In this document: positions 1 through 8,856 of the stretch, one piece after another
Layout: each line of letters opens with the position of its first letter
How positions within the stretch are numbered: position 1 is the first letter of the stretch
DNA from: CAVVYW01 sp963752605
Lineage (GTDB): Bacteria; Actinomycetota; Thermoleophilia; Solirubrobacterales; 70-9
Direction of reading: 5' to 3'
DNA: 64,000 nt
NCBI GenBank assembly: GCA_963752605.1
Contig: CAVVYW010000005.1
Span: 434,001-498,000 of the forward strand
Translations under genes and position numbers: made by a program
The notes under the pieces: generated by a model
Database searches by the model: none
What the model was told of the DNA's origin: nothing
What the model saw: only the letters and a program-made list of their open reading frames with translations

Positions 1-1057
1 GCGCGGGGCTGCCGTCGCCGATGGCCAGCGTGTTGGTCATGCCGCCGTTGTTCGCGAGGGGGCCGAGCTGCGGGTTCGTGCTCTGCTTGCTGCCGGCGTC
101 GGTGAAAGCGCAGCTGAAGTCACCGGTGAGATTGTTGGTGGTGCCGACCACGTTCACCAGCCCGCAGTTCTGGCTCGATCCGCCGGTGTTGCCGGCGATG
201 ATCGTGTTCTTCGCGTTCAGCCGGCTTGCCGTCGGGGGGCCAGCGATCGGGGCGAGCGGCGCGACTAAGTTGTCGCCCGAAAGGCCGGCGCCGAAGCTGC
301 TGCCGCCTGCGCCCGCGAGGGTGTTCCCGGCGACGGTCGTGTTCAGCAGCGTCAGGCTGTTCGGACCGGGCGGCCCCAGGTTGAACTGCGTGCCCCCCGT
401 CAGGCCCCCGCCCTGGTTGTCGCCGGGGTTGGAGGTGCGGTTCCCGGTGATCGTCGAGTTGGCGACCGTCGCGTTGCCGAAGAGGTTGAGGCCGCCGCCC
501 GAGCCTGCACCCACGCCGCCGGTGACGGTGTTGCCGGCGATCAGGCTGTCCTCGATCCTGGTCCCCGGCGAGTCGCCCTTGAACGGCGCGCTGATCCCGC
601 CGCCGGTAAAGGTCGCGGCGTTGCCAACCACGGCGGACCTCAGCAGGTGAAGCCCGCCGTCGGTGAGGATCCCCCCGCCTTCCCCTGCGAATCCGGGCGC
701 CGCGGGGCCGGCTATGCCGCCGGTGATGGTCAGGTCGCGGATGGTCGCCGAAAAGCCCGAGCCCACACTGAAGACCCGGCTCGTTCCCCCGGCGGTGACC
801 GTCGTGGTCCTGGCGCTCGCGCCGGCCACGGTCATGGTCTGGCTGATCGGGAGCTGGCCGAGGTTGATCGTGTAGGTGCCCGCTGGGACGGAGACCTCGT
901 TGCCCGGCCCCGCGTTGGCGGCGATGATGGCGTCGCGAAGGGTGCACGCGGCGCCGCAGCTCCCGTTGTTGCCGTCCGCGGTGGTGTTCGGCGTAAACGT
1001 TGCGGCCGTGGCGCGCCCGGGAAGGAGGGCCACGGTCAGCACGACTGCAAGCACCAC
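1..1057 (-). CDS. Secreted right-handed beta-helix protein with CSLREA and choice-of-anchor Q motifs (partial)
   Basis: The reading frame is open from the left edge to about position 1120 on the minus strand, so the C-terminus lies outside the window. It has a hydrophobic export signal (AVVLAVVLTVALLPG), then CTLRDAIIAANAGPG, which matches the CSLREA motif. Asn/Gly/Thr-rich coils such as STITGNRTSN and NTTVAGNTLAG follow, as expected of parallel beta-helix rungs. Near the edge is LGPLANNGGMTNTLAIGDGSPA, the choice-of-anchor Q signature. Such proteins are exported and surface-bound; the ligand is unknown. No good start codon exists in this frame. GTG at 1057 falls inside the signal and loses the Arg-Arg n-region. 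An ATG at 1116 would join the frame if the G6 run at 1101-1106 had one more G, so a frameshift is likely. Confidence 0.8.
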   Translation of the reverse strand, partial: MVLAVVLTVALLPGRATAATFTPNTTADGNNGSCGAACTLRDAIIAANAGPGNEVSVPAGTYTINLGQLPISQTMTVAGASARTTTVTAGGTSRVFSVGSGFSATIRDLTITGGIAGPAAPGFAGEGGGILTDGGLHLLRSAVVGNAATFTGGGISAPFKGDSPGTRIEDSLIAGNTVTGGVGAGSGGGLNLFGNATVANSTITGNRTSNPGDNQGGGLTGGTQFNLGPPGPNSLTLLNTTVAGNTLAGAGGSSFGAGLSGDNLVAPLAPIAGPPTASRLNAKNTIIAGNTGGSSQNCGLVNVVGTTNNLTGDFSCAFTDAGSKQSTNPQLGPLANNGGMTNTLAIGDGSPA

Positions 1058-1188
1058 CGCCCCAGTTGCAAGTGAACGGCGGAATGATCCAGATTGCGAC
1101 CCCCCAAGCGCAGCATCAGTGCTGATCTTATGCGCGATTCGGGCGCCCGCGAAACCCCCAACCGTTGCCTGGCGCGAGAATGGGCCGC

Positions 1189-2478
1189 GTGAGCGAGCGC
1201 GACAACGGGGTAAGGGCAGGGATTCTGGTCACCGGCACCGAGGTGCTGAGCGGCTTCGTCACCGACCGCAACGGGCCATGGATCTCCGAGCAGCTTGCCG
1301 GCCTGGGGGTGGAGGTCGCCCAGATGATTGTCGTGGGCGACCGTCCCGAGGACCTGGAGGGCGCGCTGCGGCACATGCGCGAGGACGGGATCGACCTGAT
1401 CGTGACCAGCGGAGGGCTCGGGCCCACCGCCGACGACCTGACCGCGGAGGTGGTGGGGAGGTTCGCCGGCCGAAAGCTCGTTCTCGACGAGGAGATGGAG
1501 GAGAAGATCGCCGAGATCATCCGCGGCTTCGCGCGGCGCCTCCGCTTCGACGCCGAGGCGATCGGCGAGGCGAACCGCAAGCAGGCGATGGTCCCCGAGG
1601 GTGCGACGGCGATCGATCCGGCCGGGACCGCCCCCGGACTGGTCGTGCCCGCCGACGGGCAGGTGGTGATCGTGCTGCCCGGTCCTCCACGTGAGCTCCA
1701 GGCCATGTGGCCGAAGGCGATCGAGACCGAGGCGGCGCGGGAGGTCCTGGACCGCGCCGAGCCCTTCAGGACGCGTGAGGTGCGAATGTTCGGGATCCCC
1801 GAGTCCGAGCTGGCCAAGGCGCTGCGGGAGGTGGAGGACGAGGCTGACCTGAGCGAACTGGAGGTCACCACCTGCCTGCGCGGAGGGGAGCTGGTGATCG
1901 ACATCCGGAGCCGCGCCGGTGCGGAGGCGGCCGCCGAGACCCTGGTCAAGGGACTCGACGAGCGCCTGGGGCAGTTCACCTACACCCACGAGGGAGAGGC
2001 GATCGAGGAGGTGATCGCGCGGCTCCTGGACGGTCGCAGGATCGCGGTGGCGGAGTCGTGCACGGCGGGACTGTTGGCGGCACGGCTCACCGAGCGGCCA
2101 GGGTCGTCGGCGTTCTTCAACGGAGGCGTGGTCGCGTACTCGGACGAGGCGAAGTCCGAGCTGCTCGGGGTGGACCCGGCCCTGATCGAGCAGCATGGCG
2201 CCGTCTCCCCGGAGGTCGCCGAGGCGATGGCGGACGGTGCGCTCGAGCGCTTCGAGGCGGACGTGGCGTGCTCGGTGACGGGCATCGCGGGCCCGGACGG
2301 CGGCACCGAGGAGAAGCCGGTCGGCTACGTCTGCTTCTGCGCCAAGAAAGCTTCAGGGGAGCAGCTGCCCCGCGACATCGTGCTGCCCGGCGACAGGGCG
2401 GAAATCCGCCAGCGCTCCACGATGGTGGCGCTTCACCTCGTCCGTTACCTGCTCGAGGGACGCGAGCCGCCGCGATGA
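1189..2478 (+). CDS. cinA: CinA-family protein: MoaB-like domain plus nicotinamide-nucleotide amidohydrolase domain
   Basis: Full-length CinA of about 429 residues. The N-terminal half has the MoaB/Mog-like fold signature (GILVTGTEVLSG, then TSGGLGPTADDLT). The C-terminal half is a PncC-type deamidase with AESCTAGLLAARL, the SSAFFNGGVVAYS segment and SVTGIAGPDGGT. The family hydrolyses the amide of NMN for pyridine-nucleotide recycling and often sits near recA, as here. GTG 1189 is chosen because it gives VSERDNGVRAGILVTG; ATG 1180 is a close alternative. The stop overlaps the next gene's start in ATGA. Confidence 0.95.
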   Translation: MSERDNGVRAGILVTGTEVLSGFVTDRNGPWISEQLAGLGVEVAQMIVVGDRPEDLEGALRHMREDGIDLIVTSGGLGPTADDLTAEVVGRFAGRKLVLDEEMEEKIAEIIRGFARRLRFDAEAIGEANRKQAMVPEGATAIDPAGTAPGLVVPADGQVVIVLPGPPRELQAMWPKAIETEAAREVLDRAEPFRTREVRMFGIPESELAKALREVEDEADLSELEVTTCLRGGELVIDIRSRAGAEAAAETLVKGLDERLGQFTYTHEGEAIEEVIARLLDGRRIAVAESCTAGLLAARLTERPGSSAFFNGGVVAYSDEAKSELLGVDPALIEQHGAVSPEVAEAMADGALERFEADVACSVTGIAGPDGGTEEKPVGYVCFCAKKASGEQLPRDIVLPGDRAEIRQRSTMVALHLVRYLLEGREPPR

Positions 2479-3635
2479 GCACCAGGGCGAGCGCGGTCGG
2501 GACCTACGCCATCGAGGTCCCGGAGGAGGTGGTCGCCGACCTGCGTGAGCGGCTCGAGCGGACGCGGTGGCCGAATCAGCCCGGCGAGGGCTGGGAGCTA
2601 GGGACCGACCTGGGCTACGCGCGCGAGCTCTGCGACCACTGGGCCGGGTCCTACGACTTCGAGCGCCTCGAGCGGCTCAACCTGCTCGGCAGCAGCCGCT
2701 GGGACGGGCTCCACTTCCTCCGCCTGAAGCCGGAGGGCGCGACGAACGAACCGCCGCTCGTCCTCCTGCACGGCTGGCCGAGCGGCCCGATCGAGTACGA
2801 GCCGGCCGCGCGGCTGCTGGCGGAGGGCGGGCGGGAGGTGATCGTCCCGTCCCTGCCGGGCTACGCCTGGTCGGCGGATCCCGGGGAGGCGCTCGATGTC
2901 ACGGGCATGGCCGACCGGCTGCGGGCCCTGCTCTCCGACGGGCTGGGCCTGGACCGCTATGTGCTGGCAGGCGGCGATTGGGGCGGGATCATCGCCGCGC
3001 GGATGGCCTTCGACGCTCCGGACCGGGTCGCAGGCCTCTACGTCAGCACCCCGGGCGTGCTCCCCAGGTCCGGGAACCTCGCAGAGCCGCCGATGAGCGA
3101 GGACGAGCAGGCCTACGCGGAGCGGGCGATGCGCTGGCTGCGGCGCGAGGGCCACCACATGGCGATCCAGTCCTCGGCGCCCGACGCCCTCTCGCCGGCT
3201 CTGGCCGACTCGCCGGCGGGCCTCGCCGCCTACCTGCTCGAGAAGTACCGGCGCTGGAGCGATTCGGGCGGCGACGTCGAGCGGCGCTTCTCCAAAGACG
3301 ATCTCTGTGACTTCCTGACGATGTTCTGGGTGGCCGACGCGATCGCGCCCTCGATACGCCTCTACTGGGCGGAGCGCCACAACCGCTGGCGGCTGGGCCC
3401 GGGGGAGACCATCGGGGTGCCTGCGGCCATCGGCGTATATCCCGGAGACAGCGAGGGAGGCACCGACTCGAACACGCTGGCGACGCTCAATCCGCCTCGG
3501 GAGTGGTCCGAGCGGGTCCTCTCCGACCTGCGCCGCTGGCACCGGCACTCCAGTGGCGGCCACTTCGCGGCCTTCGAGGAGCCGCAGCTCTACGTCGACG
3601 ATTTGACCGCGTTCCTGGACGAGATTGCCGCCTGA
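2475..3635 (+). CDS. Epoxide hydrolase family protein (EHN domain, alpha/beta hydrolase)
   Basis: About 386 residues. An N-terminal epoxide-hydrolase lid/EHN segment (ERLERTRWPNQPGEGWELG) precedes an alpha/beta hydrolase fold. The oxyanion HGW is in LLHGWPSGPIEYE, the nucleophile Asp in GGDWGGIIAARMA and the catalytic His in SSGGHFAAFEEPQ. This is the layout of microsomal/juvenile-hormone-type epoxide hydrolases, which open epoxides to diols; the real substrate cannot be read from sequence. ATG 2475 overlaps the cinA stop by four bases, implying translational coupling. It converges on the next hydrolase with a 3-base gap. Confidence 0.9.
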   Translation: MSTRASAVGTYAIEVPEEVVADLRERLERTRWPNQPGEGWELGTDLGYARELCDHWAGSYDFERLERLNLLGSSRWDGLHFLRLKPEGATNEPPLVLLHGWPSGPIEYEPAARLLAEGGREVIVPSLPGYAWSADPGEALDVTGMADRLRALLSDGLGLDRYVLAGGDWGGIIAARMAFDAPDRVAGLYVSTPGVLPRSGNLAEPPMSEDEQAYAERAMRWLRREGHHMAIQSSAPDALSPALADSPAGLAAYLLEKYRRWSDSGGDVERRFSKDDLCDFLTMFWVADAIAPSIRLYWAERHNRWRLGPGETIGVPAAIGVYPGDSEGGTDSNTLATLNPPREWSERVLSDLRRWHRHSSGGHFAAFEEPQLYVDDLTAFLDEIAA

Positions 3636-3638
3636 CCA

Positions 3639-4511
3639 TCAGTGGGGAGCGAACAGCGCCCGGGCGCGCTCGAGGACCAGCTCGGGCCGCTCCTCGACGA
3701 TGAAATGCCTGGCGCCTGGGACGACCTCGATCTCCAGGTTCGGGGCGTTCGTCTCGTAGCCGCCCAGGGCGATCGTCTTCTGCACCGCGTCCTCGGCGGG
3801 GAAGAGCAGCAGTGCGCGATGGTCCATGTGCATGCGCCGGTACTCGCGGAGCTTGGTCGGAAGCCTGACCGCCGAGTAGCGGTAGAGCAGGGTGCTGGCG
3901 TTGGCCCGGGCCGGCTCGCGGAACTGCTCTGTGAAAATCCGCCGCTCCTCGTCGCTCCAGATCTCCGGGCGAGCACCTAAATAGAAGAGGGTCGGTCTGC
4001 GACCGCTCGCCGAGCGGATCATGCGGGGGCCGAAGCCCGGCAGCGCCAGCGCCCACTGGTACCAGAACCGCCAGAGCCCGCGAAGCGATGACAGGGAGGG
4101 GCGGACGAAGGGGTGGACGATGCCCGCGGCGAGGATGCGATTCACCAGCTCGGGGCGCATCAGAGCCAGCATGAACGCGGTCCAGCCTCCCCAATCGTGA
4201 CCCATCACGTCAACGGGCCCGTCGATGTCGAGCGCCCAGAGCAGCGCGGCGACGTCTCCGGCGAAGACCTCCGGGTCATAGCCGCCCGGCGGCGCGTCGG
4301 TCCAGCCGAAGCCGCGCAGGTCCGGGCAGATCACGCGATGGGTCTCCGCCAGGGGCCCGATCAGCCGCCGCCACATCCACCAGTGCTGGGGCCAGCCATG
4401 GAGGAGCAGGAGCGGCGGCCCCTCGCCGGCCTCGGCGACGTGCGTCCGCAGCCCCCCCGCGCTGACGAAGCGGTGGGAGACCCCCTCCACCTCCGGCATC
4501 GGGCGATCCAC
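3639..4511 (-). CDS. Alpha/beta hydrolase, haloalkane dehalogenase/soluble epoxide hydrolase-like
   Basis: About 290 residues. LLLHGWPQHWWMWRRL gives the oxyanion motif, GHDWGGWTAFMLAL the Asp nucleophile, and GARHFIVEERPE a C-terminal catalytic His. The cap includes two Trp-rich stretches. Asp as nucleophile indicates an epoxide hydrolase or haloalkane/fluoroacetate dehalogenase rather than an esterase; which of these cannot be told. GTG 4511 and ATG 4499 are both possible starts, and neither has a clear Shine-Dalgarno sequence. Confidence 0.88.
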   Translation of the reverse strand: MDRPMPEVEGVSHRFVSAGGLRTHVAEAGEGPPLLLLHGWPQHWWMWRRLIGPLAETHRVICPDLRGFGWTDAPPGGYDPEVFAGDVAALLWALDIDGPVDVMGHDWGGWTAFMLALMRPELVNRILAAGIVHPFVRPSLSSLRGLWRFWYQWALALPGFGPRMIRSASGRRPTLFYLGARPEIWSDEERRIFTEQFREPARANASTLLYRYSAVRLPTKLREYRRMHMDHRALLLFPAEDAVQKTIALGGYETNAPNLEIEVVPGARHFIVEERPELVLERARALFAPH

Positions 4512-4552
4512 GGGGGCGAGTCTATGAAGGGCGGAGCTAATAGCTTTGTGAT

Positions 4553-5161
4553 GTGGCCAAGGAGCGCCTCAAGAGTCCCCGTGCCCGCCTGTTCGTCGCG
4601 CTCGACCTGCCCGACGAGGTGCGGGAGGGAATCGTCGCCTGGCAGCGCGGCCTCGACGACCCGGCGCTGCGCCTCACCAAGCGGGAGTCGCTGCACATGA
4701 CGCTGGTCTTCCTCGGGTACCACCCCGAGAAGGAGATCGATCGGATCGCCGAGGCGGTGGTCGGGGTGGACGCCCCGGCGCCCGAGATCCGGCTCGAGCC
4801 CGACCCCGTCGAGATGCCCCGCGGCAAGCAACGCCCGCGCCTGTTCGCCCTCGATGCCCCCTCCGAGGGGGCGGTCGAGCTCCAGCGCCAGGTCTCCGAG
4901 AGGCTGGTCGAGGCGGGCTTCTACGAGCCCGAGAAGCGGCCCTTCTGGCCCCATCTGACCATCGCGCGAGTGAAGCCCGAGAAGCGCGGCAAGCGCAGGC
5001 CCGCACTGGTGGAGAGCCCGCCGGGACCGCTCCCCGAACGGCTGTTCCGTCCGTTCGTCGCCTTACGTTTGACGCTCTATCGCTCCCACCTGAGGCCGCA
5101 GGGTGCGGAGTACGTCCCACTCGCGGAAATGGACTTGAAGCCGGCCACGACAGAGAGGTGA
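4553..5161 (+). CDS. thpR: RNA 2',3'-cyclic phosphodiesterase (ThpR/LigT family)
   Basis: About 202 residues of the 2H phosphoesterase superfamily. The two HxTx catalytic motifs are HMTLVFLG and HLTIARVKP, separated by about 80 residues, with the usual ARLFVALDLPDEVRE start. The enzyme opens 2',3'-cyclic phosphates at RNA ends. It starts at GTG 4553 (VAKERLK) and lies four bases before recA, the usual actinobacterial neighbourhood. The C-terminal third is Arg/Lys rich. Confidence 0.95.
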   Translation: MAKERLKSPRARLFVALDLPDEVREGIVAWQRGLDDPALRLTKRESLHMTLVFLGYHPEKEIDRIAEAVVGVDAPAPEIRLEPDPVEMPRGKQRPRLFALDAPSEGAVELQRQVSERLVEAGFYEPEKRPFWPHLTIARVKPEKRGKRRPALVESPPGPLPERLFRPFVALRLTLYRSHLRPQGAEYVPLAEMDLKPATTER

Positions 5162-5165
5162 TCCG

Positions 5166-6308
5166 ATGGCAGAGACGAAGGGCAAGGCCGATCTGAAGGA
5201 GGCCGGTGACAAGGACGCGAAGGCGCGCGACCAGGCCCTGCAGAGCGCCGTCACCCACATCAAGAAGGAGTACGGGGAGGGCGCGGTGATGCGGCTCGGC
5301 GATCGGGACGCGATCGAGGTGGAGGCGGTCCCGACCGGGGCGCTCTCGCTCGACATAGCCCTGGGCGTCGGCGGCGTGCCTCGCGGCAGGATCGTCGAGA
5401 TCTTCGGCCCGGAGTCCTCGGGCAAGACCACGCTCGTCTACCACATCATCGCCGAGGCCCAGGCGCTGGGCGGAGTCTGCGCCTTCATCGACACCGAGCA
5501 CGCGCTGGACCCGAACTACGCGCGCCGGATCGGCGTCAACACCGACGAGCTGCTCGTCTCCCAGCCGGACCATGGGGAGCAGGCCCTGGAGATCTCCGAC
5601 GTCCTGGTGCGCTCCGGTGCCGTGGACATCGTCGCGGTCGACTCGGTGGCGGCGCTGACGCCAAAGGTCGAGCTGGAGGGCCAGATGGGTGATCAGCACA
5701 TGGGCCTGCAGGCGCGACTGATGTCGCAGGCCCTGCGGAAGCTGGCCGGCAACCTGAACCGCGCCAACACCATCTGCCTGTTCACCAACCAGATCCGGGA
5801 GAAGATCGGCGTGATGTTCGGCAGCCCGGAGACCCAGCCCGGCGGGCGGGCGCTGAAGTTCTATTCCTCGCAGCGCCTCGACATCCGCAGGATCGAGACG
5901 CTGAAGGAGGGCACCGAGGCGGTCGGCAACCGGGTGCGGGTGAAGGTCGTCAAGAACAAGGTCGCCTCTCCGTTCCGCCAGGCCGAGTTCGACATCGAGT
6001 ACGGGGTCGGAATCTCGAAGGAGGGCTGCCTGCTCGACGTCGCGCTGGAGCACGACCTGATCCAGAAGTCGGGCTCGTTCTTCTCCTACGGCGAGACGCG
6101 GCTCGGCCAGGGCCGCAACAACACCAAGGAGTTCCTGCGCGACAACCCGGAGCTGGCCGCCGAGCTCGAGCGGAAGATCTCCGAGAAGCTCGGAGCGGAG
6201 GTCGAGGCCGAGGCGCCGCCGCAGCCGGAGCCTGTGCCCGAGCCGGAGGAGCCCCCTCAGCCCGCGAAGGCCAAGGCGACTCGGAAACCGGCCAAGAAGG
6301 CTGCTTAG
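5166..6308 (+). CDS. recA: Recombinase RecA
   Basis: 380 residues. Walker A is GPESSGKTT near residue 82, followed by AFIDTEHALDP, DNA-binding loops around MGDQHMGLQARLMSQALRK and the TNQIREKIGVMFG segment. The tail is acidic and then Pro/Lys rich (EAPPQPEPVPEPEE, ending in KKAA). RecA drives homologous pairing and self-cleavage of LexA-type repressors. The N-terminus has about 20 extra charged residues before the conserved ALQSAVTHIKKEYG. ATG 5166 follows a GAGAGGTGATCC ribosome site. recX follows, as is usual. Confidence 0.99.
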   Translation: MAETKGKADLKEAGDKDAKARDQALQSAVTHIKKEYGEGAVMRLGDRDAIEVEAVPTGALSLDIALGVGGVPRGRIVEIFGPESSGKTTLVYHIIAEAQALGGVCAFIDTEHALDPNYARRIGVNTDELLVSQPDHGEQALEISDVLVRSGAVDIVAVDSVAALTPKVELEGQMGDQHMGLQARLMSQALRKLAGNLNRANTICLFTNQIREKIGVMFGSPETQPGGRALKFYSSQRLDIRRIETLKEGTEAVGNRVRVKVVKNKVASPFRQAEFDIEYGVGISKEGCLLDVALEHDLIQKSGSFFSYGETRLGQGRNNTKEFLRDNPELAAELERKISEKLGAEVEAEAPPQPEPVPEPEEPPQPAKAKATRKPAKKAA

Positions 6309-6344
6309 CGACTTGTGCTGGGCGGCCGCTACAGCCGCGACCTG

Positions 6345-6815
6345 ATGGCGAAGCCGGTTGACAAGGCCTACGAGTACGCCCTGAAGGCGCTGGGGCGGCA
6401 GGAGCTGACCGAGGCGCAGCTCGCTGAGCGGCTGGAACGTCGAGGGGTGGAGGAGGACGAGCGGGTCGAGGTGATCGACCGGCTGCTCGCCGATGGCCTG
6501 CTCGACGACGCACGCTTCGCCCGCCGCTACGCCGAGGACAAGCGCGAGCTGGCCGGCTGGGGGTCCGAGCGGATCCGAGAGGCGCTGCTGGCGCGCGGCG
6601 TGGCGCTCGACCTGGTCGAGGCCGCCCTCGAAGGGGAGGACGAGACCGAGCAGCTGCGCCGCGCCGTGGCGCTGCTCGGAGAGCGCGGGCTGCGGTGCGA
6701 CTCGGATCCCGAGCGCGAGCGCGCCCTGCGGCTGCTGGTCAGGCGCGGCTACGCGCTGGAGCTCGCCTACGAGGCCGTGCGGGCCGCCGAGAGGGCCTCG
6801 GCCGAGGCCGCCTAG
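6345..6815 (+). CDS. recX: Regulatory protein RecX
   Basis: About 156 residues made of three-helix RecX repeats: YEYALKALGRQELTEAQLAERLERRG, then DGLLDDARFARRYAEDK and GSERIREALLARGV. RecX caps RecA filaments and inhibits strand exchange. ATG 6345 (MAKPVDKAYEYAL) fits the family start better than the in-frame GTG at 6315. The gene is 36 bases after recA and probably co-transcribed. Confidence 0.95.
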   Translation: MAKPVDKAYEYALKALGRQELTEAQLAERLERRGVEEDERVEVIDRLLADGLLDDARFARRYAEDKRELAGWGSERIREALLARGVALDLVEAALEGEDETEQLRRAVALLGERGLRCDSDPERERALRLLVRRGYALELAYEAVRAAERASAEAA

Positions 6816-6886
6816 GGGCGGCCAGGCCGCTGTATCTGGAGCGGCTGCTTGCAGCCGCGACTGATGTTGCGGCCGCTAGCCGCCCC
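6815..6886. repeat. Nested inverted repeats between recX and the cupredoxin gene
   Basis: Three complementary arm pairs nest here: GGGGCGGC (6815-6822) with GCCGCCCC (6879-6886), GGCCGC (6825-6830) with GCGGCC (6869-6874), and an inner GCGGCTGC-TT-GCAGCCGC (6841-6858). The outer arm begins in the recX stop codon. There is no T run, so this could be a factor-independent-like pause site or a processed hairpin. The role is inferred only from position. Confidence 0.6.
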
Positions 6887-6911
6887 GCCTGATGAGTAGG
6901 ATCAGCGCCGA

Positions 6912-7490
6912 ATGGACGGCAGCGTCTTCTTCCCGCTGGGCATCGGGCTGGTTGCGGTGGCCCTTGTCGTGTCCGCGATCGGGATTCGCGGCAGGGACAA
7001 GTTCCCGCCCTCGCGTCCGGTGTTGGTGCTGGGTTCGGTGCTCTTCTTCGCGGTCGTGGCCTGTACCGCCACGCTCGCGGTGGTGAACGCGAAGGAAGAG
7101 AAGGACCACCGCGATGAGGAGCTGGCGGAGGAGCAGGAGGAGGCGGAGGCCGAGCAGCCCGCAGAGGAGGCGCCGTCGGCCGGGGGCGCCCCGGCCGATG
7201 GGGCCGAGACGGCGCTCGACGTCACCTCGCCGGAGGACGGGTCGCTGTCGTTCGAGCCGAACGCCCTCGACGCGCCGGCGGGCCCGCTCACGATCTCCTA
7301 CGACAACCCCTCACCCGTCGCCCACAACATCAACGTCGAGGGTGACGGCGGGGTCGTCGCCGAGAGCGAGGACGTCACCGGCGGTGCCGTCGAGGTCACC
7401 GCCCAGCTCCAGCCCGGCGAGTACGTCTTCTTCTGCTCGATTCCCGGCCACCGCGAGGGCGGGATGGAGGGGGACCTGCTGGTCCAGTAG
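6912..7490 (+). CDS. Membrane-anchored cupredoxin (plastocyanin/azurin-like)
   Basis: 192 residues. Two N-terminal membrane helices (FPLGIGLVAVALVVSAIGI and LVLGSVLFFAVVACTATLAVV) precede an acidic Glu/Ala linker and a C-terminal blue-copper fold. Type-1 copper ligands are visible: His in PVAHNINVEG, Cys and His in FFCSIPGHREGGM, and Met in the same segment. It is likely an electron carrier on the outer face of the membrane. The redox partner is not encoded nearby. Confidence 0.88.
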   Translation: MDGSVFFPLGIGLVAVALVVSAIGIRGRDKFPPSRPVLVLGSVLFFAVVACTATLAVVNAKEEKDHRDEELAEEQEEAEAEQPAEEAPSAGGAPADGAETALDVTSPEDGSLSFEPNALDAPAGPLTISYDNPSPVAHNINVEGDGGVVAESEDVTGGAVEVTAQLQPGEYVFFCSIPGHREGGMEGDLLVQ

Positions 7491-7519
7491 CTGTACGGCT
7501 GAGCGTCTACATTGAGCCC

Positions 7520-8842
7520 ATGACCCGCAGCTACCACGTCACCACGTTCGGCTGTCAGATGAACGAGCACGACTCCGAGCGGATGAAGGGGATGCTCGAC
7601 TCGCTGGGATACGTCGAGGCGCCCACTCGGGATGACGCGGAGCTGATCCTCTTCAACACCTGCTCGATCCGCGAGTCGGCCGACAACCGCTTCATCGCCC
7701 ACCTCGGCGAGGCCAAGCGCCTGAAGAGCGAGAACCCGGAGCGCGTGGTCGGCGTCGGCGGCTGCTGGGCGCAGTCGGTCAAGGATGAGGTCTTCCGCCG
7801 GTTCCCGTTCGTGGATGTCGCCTTCGGCCCCGGCCAGATCCACCGCCTGGCCGAGTTCCTGACCTCGGACTCGCTCACCGCGCAGGGCTACTTCGAGTTC
7901 GAGGACGTCTCCGGGCATCTGCCGATGAAGCGGGCGCGCGAGTTCCAGGGCTGGCTGCAGATCTCGCAGGGCTGCAACTGCGTCTGTGCGTACTGCATCG
8001 TCCCCTCGACCCGCGGCCGGGAGGTCAGCCGCGACCCGGACGAGATCGTCTCGGAGGCGGAGCGGCTGGCTGGGGATGGGGTGCGGGAGGTGACGCTGCT
8101 GGGCCAGAACGTGAACAGCTATGGCCGCGACCTCCCGAAGGAGTGCCGCATCACCTTCGCGGAGCTGCTCGCCAGGGTGGATGCCGTCGACGGCGTCGAG
8201 CGGCTGCGCTACACGAGCCCGCATCCGAAGGACATGCGCGAGGAGGTGGTCCGCGCCCACGCCGAGCTCCCGTCGCTGTGCGAGCACATCCACCTGCCCC
8301 TGCAGTCGGGATCCACGCCGGTCCTGAAGCGGATGCGCCGCACCTACTCGCGCGAGCGGTACCTGGACCGGGTGGCGCTGATCCGCGAGCACGTGCCCGA
8401 TTGCGCGCTGACAACCGACATCATCGTCGGCTTCCCAGGCGAGACGGAGGCGGACTTCGAGCAGACCCTCGCGGTCGTGGACGAGGTGGGCTACGACGGG
8501 GCCTTCACGTTCATCTTCTCCCCGCGCCGCGGGACCGAGGCGGCGGGCTTCGAGGACCAGCTGTCGCACGCGGTGAAGCGCGAGCGGATGGAGCGCCTGG
8601 TCGAGCTCGTCCAGAGGCGCGCCCGGGAGCGGGCGGAGCGCTTCGTCGGCCGCACGATGGAGGTCCTGGTGGAGGGCCCCAGCCGCACCGATCACAGCCG
8701 GCTTCGGGGGCGCACGCGCCACAACAAGACGGTCAACTTCGACGGCACCTCCGAGCCCGGCGAGCTGGTCGAGGTGGAGGTTGACGGCGCGACCTCGACC
8801 ACGCTCAGCGGCCAGGAGCGGCTGCTCAGCCGCGCCGCCTGA
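7520..8842 (+). CDS. miaB: tRNA-2-methylthio-N6-dimethylallyladenosine synthase MiaB
   Basis: 440 residues with the three MiaB domains. The N-terminal MTTase domain has Cys in TTFGCQMNEHDS, FNTCSIRE and VGGCWAQS. The radical-SAM domain has the CxxxCxxC cluster in GCNCVCAYCIVPSTRGRE. A C-terminal TRAM domain begins FVGRTMEVLVEG. The enzyme adds the 2-methylthio group to i6A37 of tRNA, after MiaA. miaA follows 14 bases on, so both steps are encoded together. The extra Cys in GCNCVCAYC (usually GCDNFCTYC) is mildly unusual. Confidence 0.98.
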   Translation: MTRSYHVTTFGCQMNEHDSERMKGMLDSLGYVEAPTRDDAELILFNTCSIRESADNRFIAHLGEAKRLKSENPERVVGVGGCWAQSVKDEVFRRFPFVDVAFGPGQIHRLAEFLTSDSLTAQGYFEFEDVSGHLPMKRAREFQGWLQISQGCNCVCAYCIVPSTRGREVSRDPDEIVSEAERLAGDGVREVTLLGQNVNSYGRDLPKECRITFAELLARVDAVDGVERLRYTSPHPKDMREEVVRAHAELPSLCEHIHLPLQSGSTPVLKRMRRTYSRERYLDRVALIREHVPDCALTTDIIVGFPGETEADFEQTLAVVDEVGYDGAFTFIFSPRRGTEAAGFEDQLSHAVKRERMERLVELVQRRARERAERFVGRTMEVLVEGPSRTDHSRLRGRTRHNKTVNFDGTSEPGELVEVEVDGATSTTLSGQERLLSRAA

Positions 8843-8856
8843 CGCCCGCCGAGACG

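Noticed and set aside
6815..6886. Rho-independent terminator after recX
   Set aside because: Stems are strong and nested but no T run follows on either strand, so it is listed as an inverted repeat instead.
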